From Bosea sp. BIWAKO-01 (lineage in GTDB: Bacteria; Pseudomonadota; Alphaproteobacteria; Rhizobiales; Beijerinckiaceae), in NCBI RefSeq assembly GCF_001748145.1, contig NZ_BCQA01000001.1, positions 6,412,501 to 6,476,500 on the forward strand: DNA of 64,000 bases, given 5' to 3'. This document shows, piece after piece, positions 24,914-35,041 of the stretch. The notes below the pieces were generated by a model that ran no database searches, was not told the DNA's origin, and worked only from the letters and a program-made list of their open reading frames with translations. The stretch's first letter is position 1. Every line of letters begins with the position of its first letter. Made by a program: the position numbers and the translations under genes.

Positions 24914-26527
24914 ATGACACGCATCACACGACGCTCAGTCGTCGCGAGCGCCCTGAGCATGGCCGGCCTCAGTGCCCTGTCGCCCAACGGCGGAGCCTTC
25001 GCGCAGGGCGCGAGCGACACGCTGACGCTGCGGCTCCAGGCCCGCGACCTCGGTTCGATCGACCCTGCCCTGACCAAGACCGGCGACGACGAGACGATCG
25101 TGCTCCAGGTCTTCAACTCGCTGGTCAACACCAAGCGCGGCACCATGGATATCGAGCTGGCCGCACTTCAACCGGAGCTCGCGGAACGGTGGGAGGTCTC
25201 GCCCGACAAGAAGGTCTGGACCTTCTATCTCAAGCCCGGCGTGAAATGGCACCAGGGCTATGGCGAGGTCTCTGCCGACGACGTCAGGTTTTCCTATGAG
25301 CGCCAACTCGACCCCAAGCTCGGCGGCGTGCACGGCGCCAGCTTCAAGGACATCGACACCATCGAGGTCGTCGATCCCCTCACGGTCCGTTTCGTCCTCA
25401 AGGCACCGAACGCGTTCTTCCATGCCTCGGCCCTGACGCCCGGTTTTGGCCGCTACATCGTACCGCGCAAGGCCGTCGAAAAGCTTGGGGCCGAGTTCGG
25501 CCGCGCGCCGATCGGCAGCGGGCCGTTCGCATTCGCCGAGTACCGTCCGCAGGAGTCGATCGTCCTCAAGGCGAACAAGGATTACTTCCGCGGCGCGCCG
25601 CCGACCGAGACCCTGCGCTTCCGCTACATTCCGGCCGACAATGCCGCGACGATCGCCTTCATCGGCAAGGAGATCGACCAGACCAGCGGCCCGCGCGAGC
25701 CGCGCTGGGTCGACCAGATCCAGAAGGCGCGGAGCGATGCCCAGATCAGCATCATGCAGCCCGGGAGCCTGCAGTTCCTGCACTTCAACATGAAGATCAA
25801 GCCGCTCGACGACGTGCGCGTGCGCCAGGCCATCGCCTATGCTGTCGATCGCAAGGTCTGGAAATCCGTGTTCGGCGTGGTCCATGGCCCGCTGCCCACG
25901 ATCGTCCCGGAAGAGTTCTACGGCGCCCTGAAGACGGCCGATATCCCCGCCGAGCTTCGCTACGATTACGATCCGATCAAGGCCAAGGCCCTGCTGGCGG
26001 AGGCAGGCCACCCCAACGGCTTCAGCATCGAAGCCTTGTCGAGCGAACGCTCCGACTACAAGCAGAACATGCTGATGGTGCAGGACATGCTGCGCAAGGT
26101 TGGCATCGACGTGAAGCTCAAGATCATGGACCATGCGAGCTATCACGCCGCCATCCGCAAGGACGAAGGCACGATCGACATGCTGTCCACGGCTATCGCG
26201 CCGACGGCGCCGGCCGTGATCAACGAGTTCCTGCATTCGGCCGCAGCGGTCGGCAAGCCGGCGGCGCTGCGCAATTTCTCGCATTACGGCGAGATCGGCG
26301 GCAGCGTCGACAAGCTCGTCGACGAGGCCGTCGGGTCGACCGATGTCGACCGGCAGCTCGCGCTGCTCAAGGAGGCCCAGCTCCAGATCCTGCGCGACAT
26401 GCCGGTGCTACCGCTGCAGACCCAACCCCTGGTCAGCGCGATCCAGGGCCATGTCGACCTCGGCTACAAGCCGCTTAGCGGCTTTGGCCAATACGAATAC
26501 GCCACGGCGCGCCGGGTAGCCCGCTAG
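24914..26527 (+). CDS. ABC transporter substrate-binding protein, family 5 (locus 2)
   Basis: A 537-residue periplasmic binding protein. The N-terminus TRITRRSVVASALSMAGLSAL has twin arginines, so a Tat-type signal is likely, with cleavage near AFAQG. SBP_bac_5 motifs follow: LQPELAERWEVSPDKKVWTFYLKPGVKWHQGYGEVSADDVRFSYER, and VRQAIAYAVDRKVW in lobe II. It resembles the binding protein of locus 3 (shared HxGYGE stretch), suggesting related ligands. ATG 24914 sits just after a strong AGGAGGAA site; longer frames upstream are shadow of the enolase gene. Confidence 0.92.
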   Translation: MTRITRRSVVASALSMAGLSALSPNGGAFAQGASDTLTLRLQARDLGSIDPALTKTGDDETIVLQVFNSLVNTKRGTMDIELAALQPELAERWEVSPDKKVWTFYLKPGVKWHQGYGEVSADDVRFSYERQLDPKLGGVHGASFKDIDTIEVVDPLTVRFVLKAPNAFFHASALTPGFGRYIVPRKAVEKLGAEFGRAPIGSGPFAFAEYRPQESIVLKANKDYFRGAPPTETLRFRYIPADNAATIAFIGKEIDQTSGPREPRWVDQIQKARSDAQISIMQPGSLQFLHFNMKIKPLDDVRVRQAIAYAVDRKVWKSVFGVVHGPLPTIVPEEFYGALKTADIPAELRYDYDPIKAKALLAEAGHPNGFSIEALSSERSDYKQNMLMVQDMLRKVGIDVKLKIMDHASYHAAIRKDEGTIDMLSTAIAPTAPAVINEFLHSAAAVGKPAALRNFSHYGEIGGSVDKLVDEAVGSTDVDRQLALLKEAQLQILRDMPVLPLQTQPLVSAIQGHVDLGYKPLSGFGQYEYATARRVAR

Positions 26528-26594
26528 AGCATCGGCCCGAAACATGGAGAGCGGTTCTCGGGAAAGCCGATGCACCGGTGATCCAGTGCCACAT

Positions 26595-26617
26595 GCCGGC
26601 GGCTTCGCGCCGTCGGC
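26595..26617 (+). terminator. Hairpin between binding-protein and permease genes
   Basis: Arms GCCGGCGGC (26595-26603) and GCCGTCGGC (26609-26617) form a 9-bp stem with one G-T pair and a 5-nt loop. No T run follows. Such hairpins after binding-protein genes often stabilise the upstream message so that binding protein outnumbers permease. Confidence 0.45.
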
Positions 26618-26642
26618 CGTGCCCTGAAAGGTTTGCGAGACG

Positions 26643-27575
26643 ATGGGGCGCTTCGTTCTCAAGCGATTGGCCGATGCAATTCTGACCGCCTTCCTGGTCT
26701 TCTCCTTCGTGTTCTTCGCGATGCGGATCCTGCCCGGCGATCCCGTCATCGCCATGCTCGGCGACCGCGCCAATGCCCAAACGATCGAGAATGTCCGCAG
26801 GACGCTGGGCCTCGATCAGCCGCTGCTCGTCCAATACGGCCGCTTCCTCTGGGGCCTCCTGCATTTCGATCTCGGCCAATCGCTCGTCAACGGCGTCGAC
26901 GTCACCGCGACGATGCTGCGCCACCTGCCCTACACGATCATGCTGACGCTCGCTTCGACCGTGATCGGCATCCTGATCGGCGTGCCCGTGGGCGTCGCCT
27001 CGGCGATGCGCCCGAGTGGCGGCGTCGATCATTCCAGCCGGCTCGTCTCGCTGTTCGGCTCGGCCCTTCCGGATTTTTATCTCGGCCTGATCCTGCTTAT
27101 CGTGTTCGGGCTGAAGCTCGGCTGGTTTCCGCTGCTCGGCGGCGGCGACACCGCTTTCGACCTGCGCTACCTCGTCCTTCCCGCCATGACGCTCGGACTG
27201 CTGAAGGGCTGCGGCCTGATGCGCCTCACCCGCACGGCCGTCCTCGACGTCTCGGGCCGCGATTATGTCCGCACGGCCCGCGCGCTCGGCACGCCGGAGC
27301 GGGTCGTGGTCTGGAAGCATATCGTGCGCAACGCACTGATCCCGATCACCACGCAGCTCTCGCTGATGATCGTCGCCACGCTCGGCGGCACCATTGCAAT
27401 CGAACTGGTCTTCAACCGGCCGGGCGTCGGGCAATTGCTGGTCGGCGCGGTGACCGCCCGCGACTACAGCCTCATCCAGGGAGGCCTCGTGCTTCTCTCG
27501 ATGCTGGTCGTCCTGGTGAACCTCGCGACCGACCTACTTTACGTGGTCATCGACCCGCGCGTGAAAGGAGCCTGA
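26643..27575 (+). CDS. Peptide/opine ABC transporter permease, DppB type (locus 2)
   Basis: A 310-residue six-helix permease. It has the DppB opening (LKRLADAILTAFLVFSFVFFAMRILPGDPVIAMLGD), the coupling loop RTARALGTPERVVVWKHIVRNALIPITTQ and the ending RDYSLIQGGLVLLSMLVVLVNLATDLLYVVIDPRVKGA. It follows the binding-protein gene after 115 nt with the hairpin described, and precedes the DppC-type gene by 1 nt. Confidence 0.92.
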   Translation: MGRFVLKRLADAILTAFLVFSFVFFAMRILPGDPVIAMLGDRANAQTIENVRRTLGLDQPLLVQYGRFLWGLLHFDLGQSLVNGVDVTATMLRHLPYTIMLTLASTVIGILIGVPVGVASAMRPSGGVDHSSRLVSLFGSALPDFYLGLILLIVFGLKLGWFPLLGGGDTAFDLRYLVLPAMTLGLLKGCGLMRLTRTAVLDVSGRDYVRTARALGTPERVVVWKHIVRNALIPITTQLSLMIVATLGGTIAIELVFNRPGVGQLLVGAVTARDYSLIQGGLVLLSMLVVLVNLATDLLYVVIDPRVKGA

Positions 27576-27576
27576 C

Positions 27577-28392
27577 ATGCTCGACCGCGTCTTCCTGGGC
27601 ATTGCCGTCGCCATCCTGCTGCTGCTGCTGGTCGTCGTCGTGTTCGCACCCTGGCTCCAGACGCATGACCCGTTGCTGCAGGATTTCGCCGCGGCGGATC
27701 AGGGGCTCTCCGCCGCGCATTGGCTCGGAGCCGACGAATATGGCCGCGACATCTTCTCTCGCCTGATCGAGGGGGCGCGCCTGTCGATGACGATCGGCGT
27801 CGCCGCCCCCCTTCTGGCGGCCATCATCGGCATCAGCCTGGGCACGGCGTCGGCCTTCTTCGGCGGCTGGGCCGAGGCGATCGTCACCCGCGTCACCGAC
27901 ATGATGATGTCGTTCGATCCGCTCCTGCTCGGCGTGCTGATCGTCGCCCTGCTCGGTCCGGGCGTGCAGAACCTGTCGATTGCCATCGCAGCAGCCCTCG
28001 TTCCGTCGTTCATCCGCCTCTCGCGGGCCTCGGCCCTCTCCGTGAAGCGGGAGGCCTATGTCGACGCATCGATCGCCATGGGGCGCGGCAATTTCGGCAC
28101 GATCGGCATGCATGTCCTGCCCAATATTGCCGGCCCCCTCGTCGTCATGCTGACGATCTGGATCGGCTCGGCGATCCGCCTGGAGGCGTCGCTCAGCTTT
28201 ATCGGGCTCGGGGCCCAGGCTCCGGCGCCATCCTGGGGGAACATGGTGCGCGAGGGCGTTTCCGACATCTTCGGCTCGCCCCTCCCCGCCCTCTTCGCCG
28301 GGCTCGCGATCACGCTGACTGTCCTGGCCTTCAACATCCTCGGCGATCGGTTGCGCGACCGGCTCGATCCCGACCGGGTGACCGGACGATGA
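27577..28392 (+). CDS. Peptide/opine ABC transporter permease, DppC type (locus 2)
   Basis: A 271-residue permease with HWLGADEYGRDIFSRLIEGARLSM and the coupling loop AYVDASIAMGRGNFGTIGMHVLPNIAGPLVVM. It is shorter than the DppC proteins of loci 1 and 3 because the N-terminal cytoplasmic segment before the first helix is almost absent. Its TGA overlaps the ATG of the DppD-type gene by 4 nt. Confidence 0.92.
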   Translation: MLDRVFLGIAVAILLLLLVVVVFAPWLQTHDPLLQDFAAADQGLSAAHWLGADEYGRDIFSRLIEGARLSMTIGVAAPLLAAIIGISLGTASAFFGGWAEAIVTRVTDMMMSFDPLLLGVLIVALLGPGVQNLSIAIAAALVPSFIRLSRASALSVKREAYVDASIAMGRGNFGTIGMHVLPNIAGPLVVMLTIWIGSAIRLEASLSFIGLGAQAPAPSWGNMVREGVSDIFGSPLPALFAGLAITLTVLAFNILGDRLRDRLDPDRVTGR

Positions 28393-29408
28393 CGCCGCTG
28401 CTCTCCATCCGCGACCTTCAGGTCTCGTTCGGCGCGAAGAGCGGCCCGGTTCAGGCGCTCCGTGGCGTCGATCTCGATCTCCATCCTGGCGAATGCCTCG
28501 GCCTCGTCGGTGAATCCGGCTCCGGCAAGAGCCTGACCGCACTGGCTGCGCTCGGCCTGCTGCCGGAAGCGGCCACCGTCACGGCCGGCCACGTCATGTT
28601 CGATGGGCAAGACCTGTTGACCCTGCCGCGCCAGTCCCTCGATGCGATCCGCGGCAGGCGCATCGGCATGATCTTCCAGGAGCCGATGACGGCGCTGAAC
28701 CCGATCATGACCGTGGGCGAGCAGATCGGCGCGCCGCTGCGGCGGCATCTCGGCCTCTCGCGAGCAGCCGCCCGCACGCGCGCCATCGAACTCCTGAGCC
28801 TCGTCGGCATTCCAGCGCCCGACAAGCGCGCTGCCGCCTATCCGCACGAGCTGTCGGGGGGCATGCGCCAGCGTGTCATGATCGCGATGGCGCTCTCCTG
28901 CGATCCGCAGATCCTGATCGCCGACGAGCCAACCACCGCGCTCGACGTCACCATCCAGGCGCAGGTGCTCGATCTGCTGCGCCGTCTGCGCCGGGACATG
29001 AACCTGGCCGTGATCATCATCACCCATGATTTCGGCGTGGTCGCCGAACTGACCGACCGTGTCGCGGTGATGTATGGCGGCCGGGTCGTCGAGGAGGCGA
29101 CGTCCCTTCGCCTGTTCGATGCGCCGAGCCACCCCTATTCGGTCGGTCTGCTGGCTGCGACGCCCTCGCTGGAGACACCGTCCGTACGGCGGTTGCCGAC
29201 GGTCGGCGGCGCCGTGCCGCATCTGACGGAGATGCCGACGGGTTGCGCCTTCCATCCCCGCTGCCCCGAGCGCCTCGACCCGTGTTCCCGGCAGGTGCCA
29301 CCGCTCGAACCGGTCGAGGACGGCCACCGGGCCGCATGCTGGGCGCGGCAGAGCACCCGGTTGGCGGCCGCCCGGGCGACAGCGATGAGCGCGGACGCAA
29401 ACTCATGA
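28389..29408 (+). CDS. Peptide/opine ABC transporter ATP-binding protein, DppD type (locus 2)
   Basis: A 339-residue ATPase with Walker [12 protein letters not shown], signature [16 protein letters not shown], Walker [13 protein letters not shown] and C-terminal oligopeptide motif [15 protein letters not shown]. The longer open frame starting at 27720 is shadow sequence of dppC; ATG 28389 gives the family start ([13 protein letters not shown]) and a 4-nt overlap. It overlaps the DppF-type gene by 4 nt. Confidence 0.92.
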   Translation: MTPLLSIRDLQVSFGAKSGPVQALRGVDLDLHPGECLGLVGESGSGKSLTALAALGLLPEAATVTAGHVMFDGQDLLTLPRQSLDAIRGRRIGMIFQEPMTALNPIMTVGEQIGAPLRRHLGLSRAAARTRAIELLSLVGIPAPDKRAAAYPHELSGGMRQRVMIAMALSCDPQILIADEPTTALDVTIQAQVLDLLRRLRRDMNLAVIIITHDFGVVAELTDRVAVMYGGRVVEEATSLRLFDAPSHPYSVGLLAATPSLETPSVRRLPTVGGAVPHLTEMPTGCAFHPRCPERLDPCSRQVPPLEPVEDGHRAACWARQSTRLAAARATAMSADANS

Positions 29409-30391
29409 ACGAACCACTCCTGCGCCTCGAGGGTTTGCAGAAGACCTTTGGCAGGGCTCCCGGCGGCATTCGGGCTGTCGACGGTGTGTCGCTCGATCTC
29501 CATGCCGGCGAGACGCTCGCCCTGGTCGGCGAATCCGGCTGCGGCAAATCCACCCTGGCGCGGCTCGTGCTGCGCCTGGCCGATCCGACCGCGGGGCGCA
29601 TCCTGTTCGAGGGACAGGACATCGCCGGCCTGTCGCAGCCGCGCATGAAGGCCATCCGCCGCGATCTGCAGTTCATTTTCCAGGATCCGTTCTCGTCGCT
29701 GGACCCACGCATGCGAGCCGGATCGATCGTGACGGAGCCGCTCGCAGTGCATGGCCTCGTCTCGCAGCGGGGCGAACGGACCAGCGCCGCCGTGCGCCTG
29801 CTGGAGGCAGTCGGGCTCAGCGCCCGCCATGTCAGCCAATGGCCGCGCCAGTTCTCAGGCGGGCAGCGCCAGCGCCTCGGCATCATCCGCGCCTTCGCGA
29901 TGCGGCCCAAGCTCATCGTCGCCGACGAACCGGTCTCTGCTCTCGACGTCTCCGTGCGCTCCCAGGTCATCAACCTGCTGCAGGACCTCCAGGACGAGCA
30001 AGGCACCGCCTATCTCTTCATCTCGCATGATATGGCGAGCGTGAAGCATATGGCGAGCCGCGTGGCCGTGATGTATCTCGGCCAGATCGTCGAAATCGCG
30101 CCGAAGACCACCTTCTTTTCGGCCCCTCAACACCCCTACAGCCATGCGCTGCTCTCGGCCGTGCCGATTTCGCACCCCGCGAAGGCCCGGGACCGCATCC
30201 TGCTGCCCGGCGATCCGCCCAGCCCGGCCGCGATCCCGACGGGATGCCGCTTCCACCCCCGCTGCCCGATCGCCCAACCGCGCTGCAAGTCGGAGGTGCC
30301 GGAAGCGAGACCCGTCGGCGACGGCCATCTGGTCGCTTGCCACTATGCGTCTGCCTGGCCGCTCGGCAGCGTCGAGGGACGCGCATCTTGA
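29405..30391 (+). CDS. Peptide/opine ABC transporter ATP-binding protein, DppF type (locus 2)
   Basis: A 328-residue ATPase with Walker [12 protein letters not shown], signature [11 protein letters not shown], Walker [14 protein letters not shown]-loop FISHDMASVKH and the C-terminal cluster GCRFHPRCPIAQPRC. ATG 29405 overlaps the DppD-type stop; upstream frame extension is shadow. It is the last gene of the locus 2 operon (two enolase-type enzymes plus complete importer, about 8 kb). Confidence 0.92.
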   Translation: MNEPLLRLEGLQKTFGRAPGGIRAVDGVSLDLHAGETLALVGESGCGKSTLARLVLRLADPTAGRILFEGQDIAGLSQPRMKAIRRDLQFIFQDPFSSLDPRMRAGSIVTEPLAVHGLVSQRGERTSAAVRLLEAVGLSARHVSQWPRQFSGGQRQRLGIIRAFAMRPKLIVADEPVSALDVSVRSQVINLLQDLQDEQGTAYLFISHDMASVKHMASRVAVMYLGQIVEIAPKTTFFSAPQHPYSHALLSAVPISHPAKARDRILLPGDPPSPAAIPTGCRFHPRCPIAQPRCKSEVPEARPVGDGHLVACHYASAWPLGSVEGRAS

Positions 30392-30525
30392 GCTCATGCG
30401 ACTGATGTCCGCCTCGCAGATCAAGGCGGCAGCAGCACATCGGCCTTGTCATCTGTTCCCCACTCAGCCCAGTCGCCGTCCCCGCCACCGTGTTACCTCA
30501 TCGGCCTCGGCGCGGAGAGCATTGC

Positions 30526-30553
30526 GGAGGCCGGCGGTCACCGTCCGGCCTCC
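30526..30553. terminator. GC-rich hairpin between convergent operons
   Basis: Perfect 9-bp arms GGAGGCCGG (30526-30534) and CCGGCCTCC (30545-30553) with a 10-nt loop lie between the convergent locus 2 ATPase and epoxide hydrolase genes. No T run on either strand; it may act as a bidirectional pause or end point. Confidence 0.4.
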
Positions 30554-30579
30554 TTCGGCATGGTAGCTTGGTTGCTCGG

Positions 30580-31905
30580 CTACGCGGAGCGAAGCGGCTT
30601 GAATGCCGCCCGGACCTCGGCCGCGAACAGCTCGGGCTGTTCCCAGGCGGCGAAGTGCCCGCCCTTGTCGACCTCGTTCCAGTAGATCAGCTTCTTGAAG
30701 CTCTGCTCGCCCCAACTCCGCGGCGCGCGGTAGATCTCGCCGGGGAATACGGTAACGGCGACAGGCACTTTCGCGATCTCAATCGCGTTGAACGGCCCGC
30801 CCTCGCCCTGCGCAGCATCCCAGTAGGAGCGCGAGGAAGAGGTGCCGGTGTTAGTCAGCCAGTAAAGCGTGATGTTGTCGAGGATCTCCTCCCGCGTCAG
30901 CACCCGTTCGGGATCGCCGCCGCTATGCGTCCAGGTCGCGATCTTCTCGTAAAGGAAGGCAGCGAGCGCCACCGGCGAGTCCGAGAGCCCATAGCCCAGC
31001 GTCTGCGGCCGTGTGTTCATCATCTCGGCGTAGCCGAAGCCCTTGCGATAGAAGGTCTCAAGCCCGGCGAATGCCAGCTTCTCGCCGGCCGAGAACTCAG
31101 CCGGCGCCGGCTCCCTGTTGCGGATCAGCCTGAGCACGCTCGGAGGCGTCGTGCCGGGCATATTGGTATGGATGCCGAGCAGCCCCACGGGGGCCTGCAC
31201 GGCCATGACTTGCGAGATGATCGCGCCCCAGTCGCCCCCTTGCGAGACATAGCGCTCATAGCCTACCCGCTTCATCAGCACATCCCAGGCACGGGCGACG
31301 CGGCCGGGGTCCCACGCCTCTGTCGGCTTTCCGGAGAAACCGTAGCCGGGATAGGTCGGCAGGACGAGGTGGAAGGCGTCTTCCGCCCGGCCGCCATGAG
31401 CAGTGGGGTCGGTCAGGGGCCCGACCACCTTCAGCAGTTCCAGCGCGGATCCCGGCCAGCCATGCGTCATGATCAGCGGCATGGCGTTCGGATGGGGCGA
31501 GCGGACATGGGCGAACTGGATCTCGATACCGTCGATCGTGGTGATGAACTGCGGGAGAGCGTTCAGCCTGGCCTCGGCCTTGCGCCAGTCATAGTCGCTG
31601 CCCCAGGTGCGAACCAGGTCTTGCAGCCTCGCCAACTGGACGCCCTGCGATCGGTCCGGGACGGTCTCCTGATCCGGCCAGCGGGTCGCGGCGATGCGGC
31701 GGCGAAGATCGACGAGCGCAGCGTCCGGCACAGTGATGCGGAACGGGCGGATTGCTCCATCTTGATCGCTGCCGGAAACAGAAGCCGGAGCAGCGGTGGT
31801 CTGAGCTACGGCGAGATCGTTTCGCAGCGCGAGGCCGGAGGCTGCGACAGAGGCGGCGGTCGCCAGAAGCGCCTGGCGACGCGACAATTGGGGGCGAGCG
31901 GACAT
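30580..31905 (-). CDS. Exported epoxide hydrolase-family protein
   Basis: A 441-residue alpha/beta-hydrolase with the N-terminal epoxide-hydrolase domain (PFRITVPDAALVDLRRRIAATRWPDQ, residues 54-80). Catalytic elements are visible: oxyanion HGWPG (149-152), nucleophile D225 in SQGGDWGA, and H417 in KGGHFAAWEQP. The N-terminus QLSRRQALLATAASVAASGLAL suggests Tat export, so it would be periplasmic. ATG 31905 follows AAGGAGAA at ideal spacing; the longer frame upstream is not credible. Family members open epoxides or hydrolyse related substrates. The neighbour is an SDR, 61 nt upstream on the same strand. Confidence 0.87.
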   Translation of the reverse strand: MSARPQLSRRQALLATAASVAASGLALRNDLAVAQTTAAPASVSGSDQDGAIRPFRITVPDAALVDLRRRIAATRWPDQETVPDRSQGVQLARLQDLVRTWGSDYDWRKAEARLNALPQFITTIDGIEIQFAHVRSPHPNAMPLIMTHGWPGSALELLKVVGPLTDPTAHGGRAEDAFHLVLPTYPGYGFSGKPTEAWDPGRVARAWDVLMKRVGYERYVSQGGDWGAIISQVMAVQAPVGLLGIHTNMPGTTPPSVLRLIRNREPAPAEFSAGEKLAFAGLETFYRKGFGYAEMMNTRPQTLGYGLSDSPVALAAFLYEKIATWTHSGGDPERVLTREEILDNITLYWLTNTGTSSSRSYWDAAQGEGGPFNAIEIAKVPVAVTVFPGEIYRAPRSWGEQSFKKLIYWNEVDKGGHFAAWEQPELFAAEVRAAFKPLRSA

Positions 31906-31966
31906 CAGCGTTCTCCTTGACAACAGGTTGAGGCGTGAGGGTCTGAAGCCAGGCCAAGCGCCGAAC

Positions 31967-32779
31967 TCAGGCCGAACCGAGAGCCTCTCGGTAGCGCCGG
32001 GCTGGTTCGGCCTTGGAGAAGTTGGGCACCATCGCGATGCGGGCGTGCTCAAATGCGTCCCAGCCCGCACGATCGGGCAGCGCCGGGATGGTGACAGTCT
32101 CGCCAAGGTCGAGGCCGGCGAGCGCCGCGTCGACCATGGCCTCGGCCGGCATCACGATCTCGGTCGGCACGCCGGCGAGCGGCACGCCCGAGATGTCCCA
32201 GAAGTCGGTGGCCGTTGCTCCGGGCAGGACAACCTGCACCCGGACGCCCTTGTCGGCGAGTTCGTTTTGCAGCGAGGCCGATAGCGCCACGACAAAGGCT
32301 TTGGTGCCGCCATAGACGCCGTTCAGCAGGAACTCGGGCGCCAGCGCGACGGTCGAGGCGATATTGACAATCGTACCTGCGCCGCGAGCAACAAACCCAG
32401 GCACCGCAGCGTAGGCCAGCCGCATGAGGGCCGTGACGTTGATGTCGATCATCTGTTCCATCAGATCGACATCGGCCTGCCAGGTAGGCACGGGCGCGCC
32501 GATCCCCGCATTGTTGACCAGCACCGTTATGCTGGCATCCGTCGCGAGGATGGTTTCGACCCGGGCAAGGTCCGGTTTCGACGACAGATCGGCTGCGACA
32601 ACCTCTACGGAACGTCCTGTGCGCTCGGAAATATCGGCCGCCAGCCTGTCAAGCCTGTCCTTATTTCGAGCGACGATAATGAGATTATAGCCGCGCGCAG
32701 CGAGACGATCAGCATAAATCGCGCCGATTCCCGAAGATGCGCCCGTGATCAGGGCCGTGCCTTTATTATCCTGGAACAT
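31967..32779 (-). CDS. Short-chain dehydrogenase/reductase
   Basis: A 270-residue classical SDR. It has the cofactor motif TGASSGIG (residues 12-19), NNAG, the catalytic Ser in NIASTVALAPE and YGGTK (Tyr and Lys). RNKDR after the second strand suggests NADP(H). The substrate is unknown. It is divergent from the GlxA-type regulator gene, which may control it, and upstream of the epoxide hydrolase gene, so a small alcohol/epoxide detoxification unit is possible. Confidence 0.88.
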   Translation of the reverse strand: MFQDNKGTALITGASSGIGAIYADRLAARGYNLIIVARNKDRLDRLAADISERTGRSVEVVAADLSSKPDLARVETILATDASITVLVNNAGIGAPVPTWQADVDLMEQMIDINVTALMRLAYAAVPGFVARGAGTIVNIASTVALAPEFLLNGVYGGTKAFVVALSASLQNELADKGVRVQVVLPGATATDFWDISGVPLAGVPTEIVMPAEAMVDAALAGLDLGETVTIPALPDRAGWDAFEHARIAMVPNFSKAEPARRYREALGSA

Positions 32780-32900
32780 GACAATATCTGCCTTTCTTCA
32801 GCAAGCATCGGGCCGACTGGGAGGCACAACCTAGGCTTTCTAGCACTCGCCTCCTAAGTCGTTTACACAGCGATTCCGGACATCAGGTCGGAGCCACGCC

Positions 32901-33929
32901 ATGCATCGCATCGGGTTCATCCTTGTCCCGCGGTTCCAGATGATGTCCCTGGCGGCGGCGTCCGTATTCGAGTTCGCAAACATGCTCGCGGGCGAGCAGC
33001 GCTACGACATTCGCGTGCTGTCCGAGACCGGTGGCCCGGTCAGTTCCTCGCTCGGCATGATCATCGAGACGACAGCATTCGAGCCCGGTGAGATCGACAC
33101 GCTCATCGTGGGAGCCGGGATCGGCCCCCCGCAGCCAACTGCGGGCCTGCTCGACCTCCTACGATCGGCGCAGGGCAGCACGCGCCGCATTGCAGCGATC
33201 TGCAACGGCACCTTCATCCTGGCTGAAGCCGGCTTGCTGAACGGCCGGCGTGCGACAACGCACTGGCGGAATGCGCGCGAGCTTCAGTCGCGTTTTCCGA
33301 ACATCAAGGTCGAGGAAGACCGCATCTTCATCATCGACGGGTCGATCTGGACCTCGGCCGGCGCAACCGCTGGAATCGATCTCTCGCTGGCCATGGTCGA
33401 GAAGGACTTCGGCGTGGAGGTGGCGGGCCGCGTTGCCAAATCGCTCGTCGTTTATCACCGCCGCGCGGGTGGCCAGTCTCAGCATTCAGCGCTCCTGGAG
33501 ATCGCTCCCAAGTCCGACCGCGTCCAGAACGCGCTTGCCTATGCCCAACAGCATCTGGGCGCGGCGATTTCGGTAGACCAGCTTGCGGACGCCGCTCACC
33601 TCAGCCCTCGACAATTCAGTCGCACGTTTCTCGCCGAAACGGGTCGATCTCCGGCCAAAGCGGTGGAACAGCTGCGCGTCGAGGCCGCGCGGCTGATGAT
33701 GGAGCAGGGTCGCCACTCCATGGACATGGTCGCGCGTGAGACCGGCTTCGCTGACCGCGAACGGATGCGCCGGGCCTTTGTGCGAGCCTTCGGGCAGCCG
33801 CCGCAGGCGATCCGGCGGAACGACAGGATCGGCCTCGTCAACTTGGCCGCAGCGACATCTCCGCAAGCATCGGAGCCGCTCCTGCACCTTGTCCCGGTGG
33901 CCCCGGCCCTCGAGATGAAGGTCAACTGA
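32901..33929 (+). CDS. GlxA-family transcriptional regulator (DJ-1/PfpI domain plus AraC domain)
   Basis: A 342-residue regulator. Residues 1-190 form a DJ-1/PfpI-like amidase domain with the elbow cysteine C101 in AAICNGTFILAEAG; residues 215-315 form an AraC-type double helix-turn-helix (ISVDQLADAAHLSPRQFSRTFLAETGRSPAKAVEQLR, DMVARETGFADRERMRRAFVRAFG). Such proteins activate nearby genes in response to small molecules or stress. It is divergent from the SDR-epoxide hydrolase pair across a 121-nt spacer. About 25 residues after the AraC domain are unassigned. Confidence 0.9.
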   Translation: MHRIGFILVPRFQMMSLAAASVFEFANMLAGEQRYDIRVLSETGGPVSSSLGMIIETTAFEPGEIDTLIVGAGIGPPQPTAGLLDLLRSAQGSTRRIAAICNGTFILAEAGLLNGRRATTHWRNARELQSRFPNIKVEEDRIFIIDGSIWTSAGATAGIDLSLAMVEKDFGVEVAGRVAKSLVVYHRRAGGQSQHSALLEIAPKSDRVQNALAYAQQHLGAAISVDQLADAAHLSPRQFSRTFLAETGRSPAKAVEQLRVEAARLMMEQGRHSMDMVARETGFADRERMRRAFVRAFGQPPQAIRRNDRIGLVNLAAATSPQASEPLLHLVPVAPALEMKVN

Positions 33930-34048
33930 GCTCTCGACCCTATTCAAGCGTATCTTGAGCGTGGATCGCGGCATTGACGCCCGGCCCCACAAGGTATTGC
34001 GGTATGGGCGGCTTCGGCCCGTCTTCGCCCCGACGCGAAGCGCTCGGC

Positions 34049-35041
34049 TCAATTCGTAATGGGGTTCGGCCTTGCAAAGTGGCACGCCGCACTCTGGCCG
34101 GGCGCGACGTCCCGCAATGCCGGGCGTTCTGCCTTGCAGATGTCCTGCACCAGCGGGCAACGGGTGTGAAAACTGCACCCCGAAGGAACGCGTGTCGGGC
34201 TGGGGACGTCGCCTTCGAGAATGATGCGCCTGGCCTTGAAATCCGGGTCAGGCTCGGGGGCCGCCGACAGGAGCGCCTGGGTGTAGGGGTGTTGCGGGGC
34301 CGAATAGATCTGCTCCTTGTGCCCGATCTCAACGACGCGTCCGAGATACATCACCATGACGCGGTCAGCGATGTGCCGGACCACGGCGAGGTCATGGGCA
34401 ATGAAGAGATATGTGAAGCGCTTCTGCTCCTGCAGGTCCTGCAGCAGGTTGACGATCTGCGCCTGCACCGAGACGTCCAGGGCGGAGACGGGCTCATCGG
34501 CCACGACGAAACTCGGATCGACGGAAATGGCCCGAGCAATGCCGATCCGCTGACGTTGGCCGCCCGAGAACTGGCGCGGGTTCCGGTCCATGAAGCTGGG
34601 GGACAGCCCGACCTGGTTCAGAAGTTCCGCGACCCGCTCCCGTTTCTCCCGCCGATTACGGACGAGGCCGAAAGCCTCGAGCGGTTCGGCGACGATGTCG
34701 GCGATGCTCCTGCGCGGGCTCAGGGATCCGTAGGGATCCTGAAACACCATCTGTGCCTTTCGGCGCATCTGCCGCATCTCGCTGCGCGAGAGCGTGTTGA
34801 TGTCCGTTCCCTCGAAGAAGACGCTGCCTTCGGTCGCATCGATCAAGCGCAGCAGCAGCCGCCCCATGGTGGACTTGCCACAGCCGGACTCACCGACGAC
34901 CGCGACAGTCTCGCCGCGGTTGATCGAAAAGGACACGCCGTCCACGGCGCGGACACTGCTGCTGTTCGATCTGCGGAAAAGGCCGCCGGCGTCGCCAAAG
35001 GTCTTGCTGAGATTCTCGGTCCGGATAAGCGGCTCGATCAT
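34049..35041 (-). CDS. Peptide/opine ABC transporter ATP-binding protein, DppF type (locus 3)
   Basis: A 330-residue ATPase with Walker [12 protein letters not shown], signature [12 protein letters not shown], Walker [13 protein letters not shown] and C-terminal cluster [18 protein letters not shown] 35041 overlaps the DppD-type stop by 4 nt; the frame upstream of it is shadow. It is the last gene of the 10.4-kb locus 3 operon. The 119 nt after its stop show no clear terminator. Confidence 0.92.
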   Translation of the reverse strand: MIEPLIRTENLSKTFGDAGGLFRRSNSSSVRAVDGVSFSINRGETVAVVGESGCGKSTMGRLLLRLIDATEGSVFFEGTDINTLSRSEMRQMRRKAQMVFQDPYGSLSPRRSIADIVAEPLEAFGLVRNRREKRERVAELLNQVGLSPSFMDRNPRQFSGGQRQRIGIARAISVDPSFVVADEPVSALDVSVQAQIVNLLQDLQEQKRFTYLFIAHDLAVVRHIADRVMVMYLGRVVEIGHKEQIYSAPQHPYTQALLSAAPEPDPDFKARRIILEGDVPSPTRVPSGCSFHTRCPLVQDICKAERPALRDVAPGQSAACHFARPNPITN

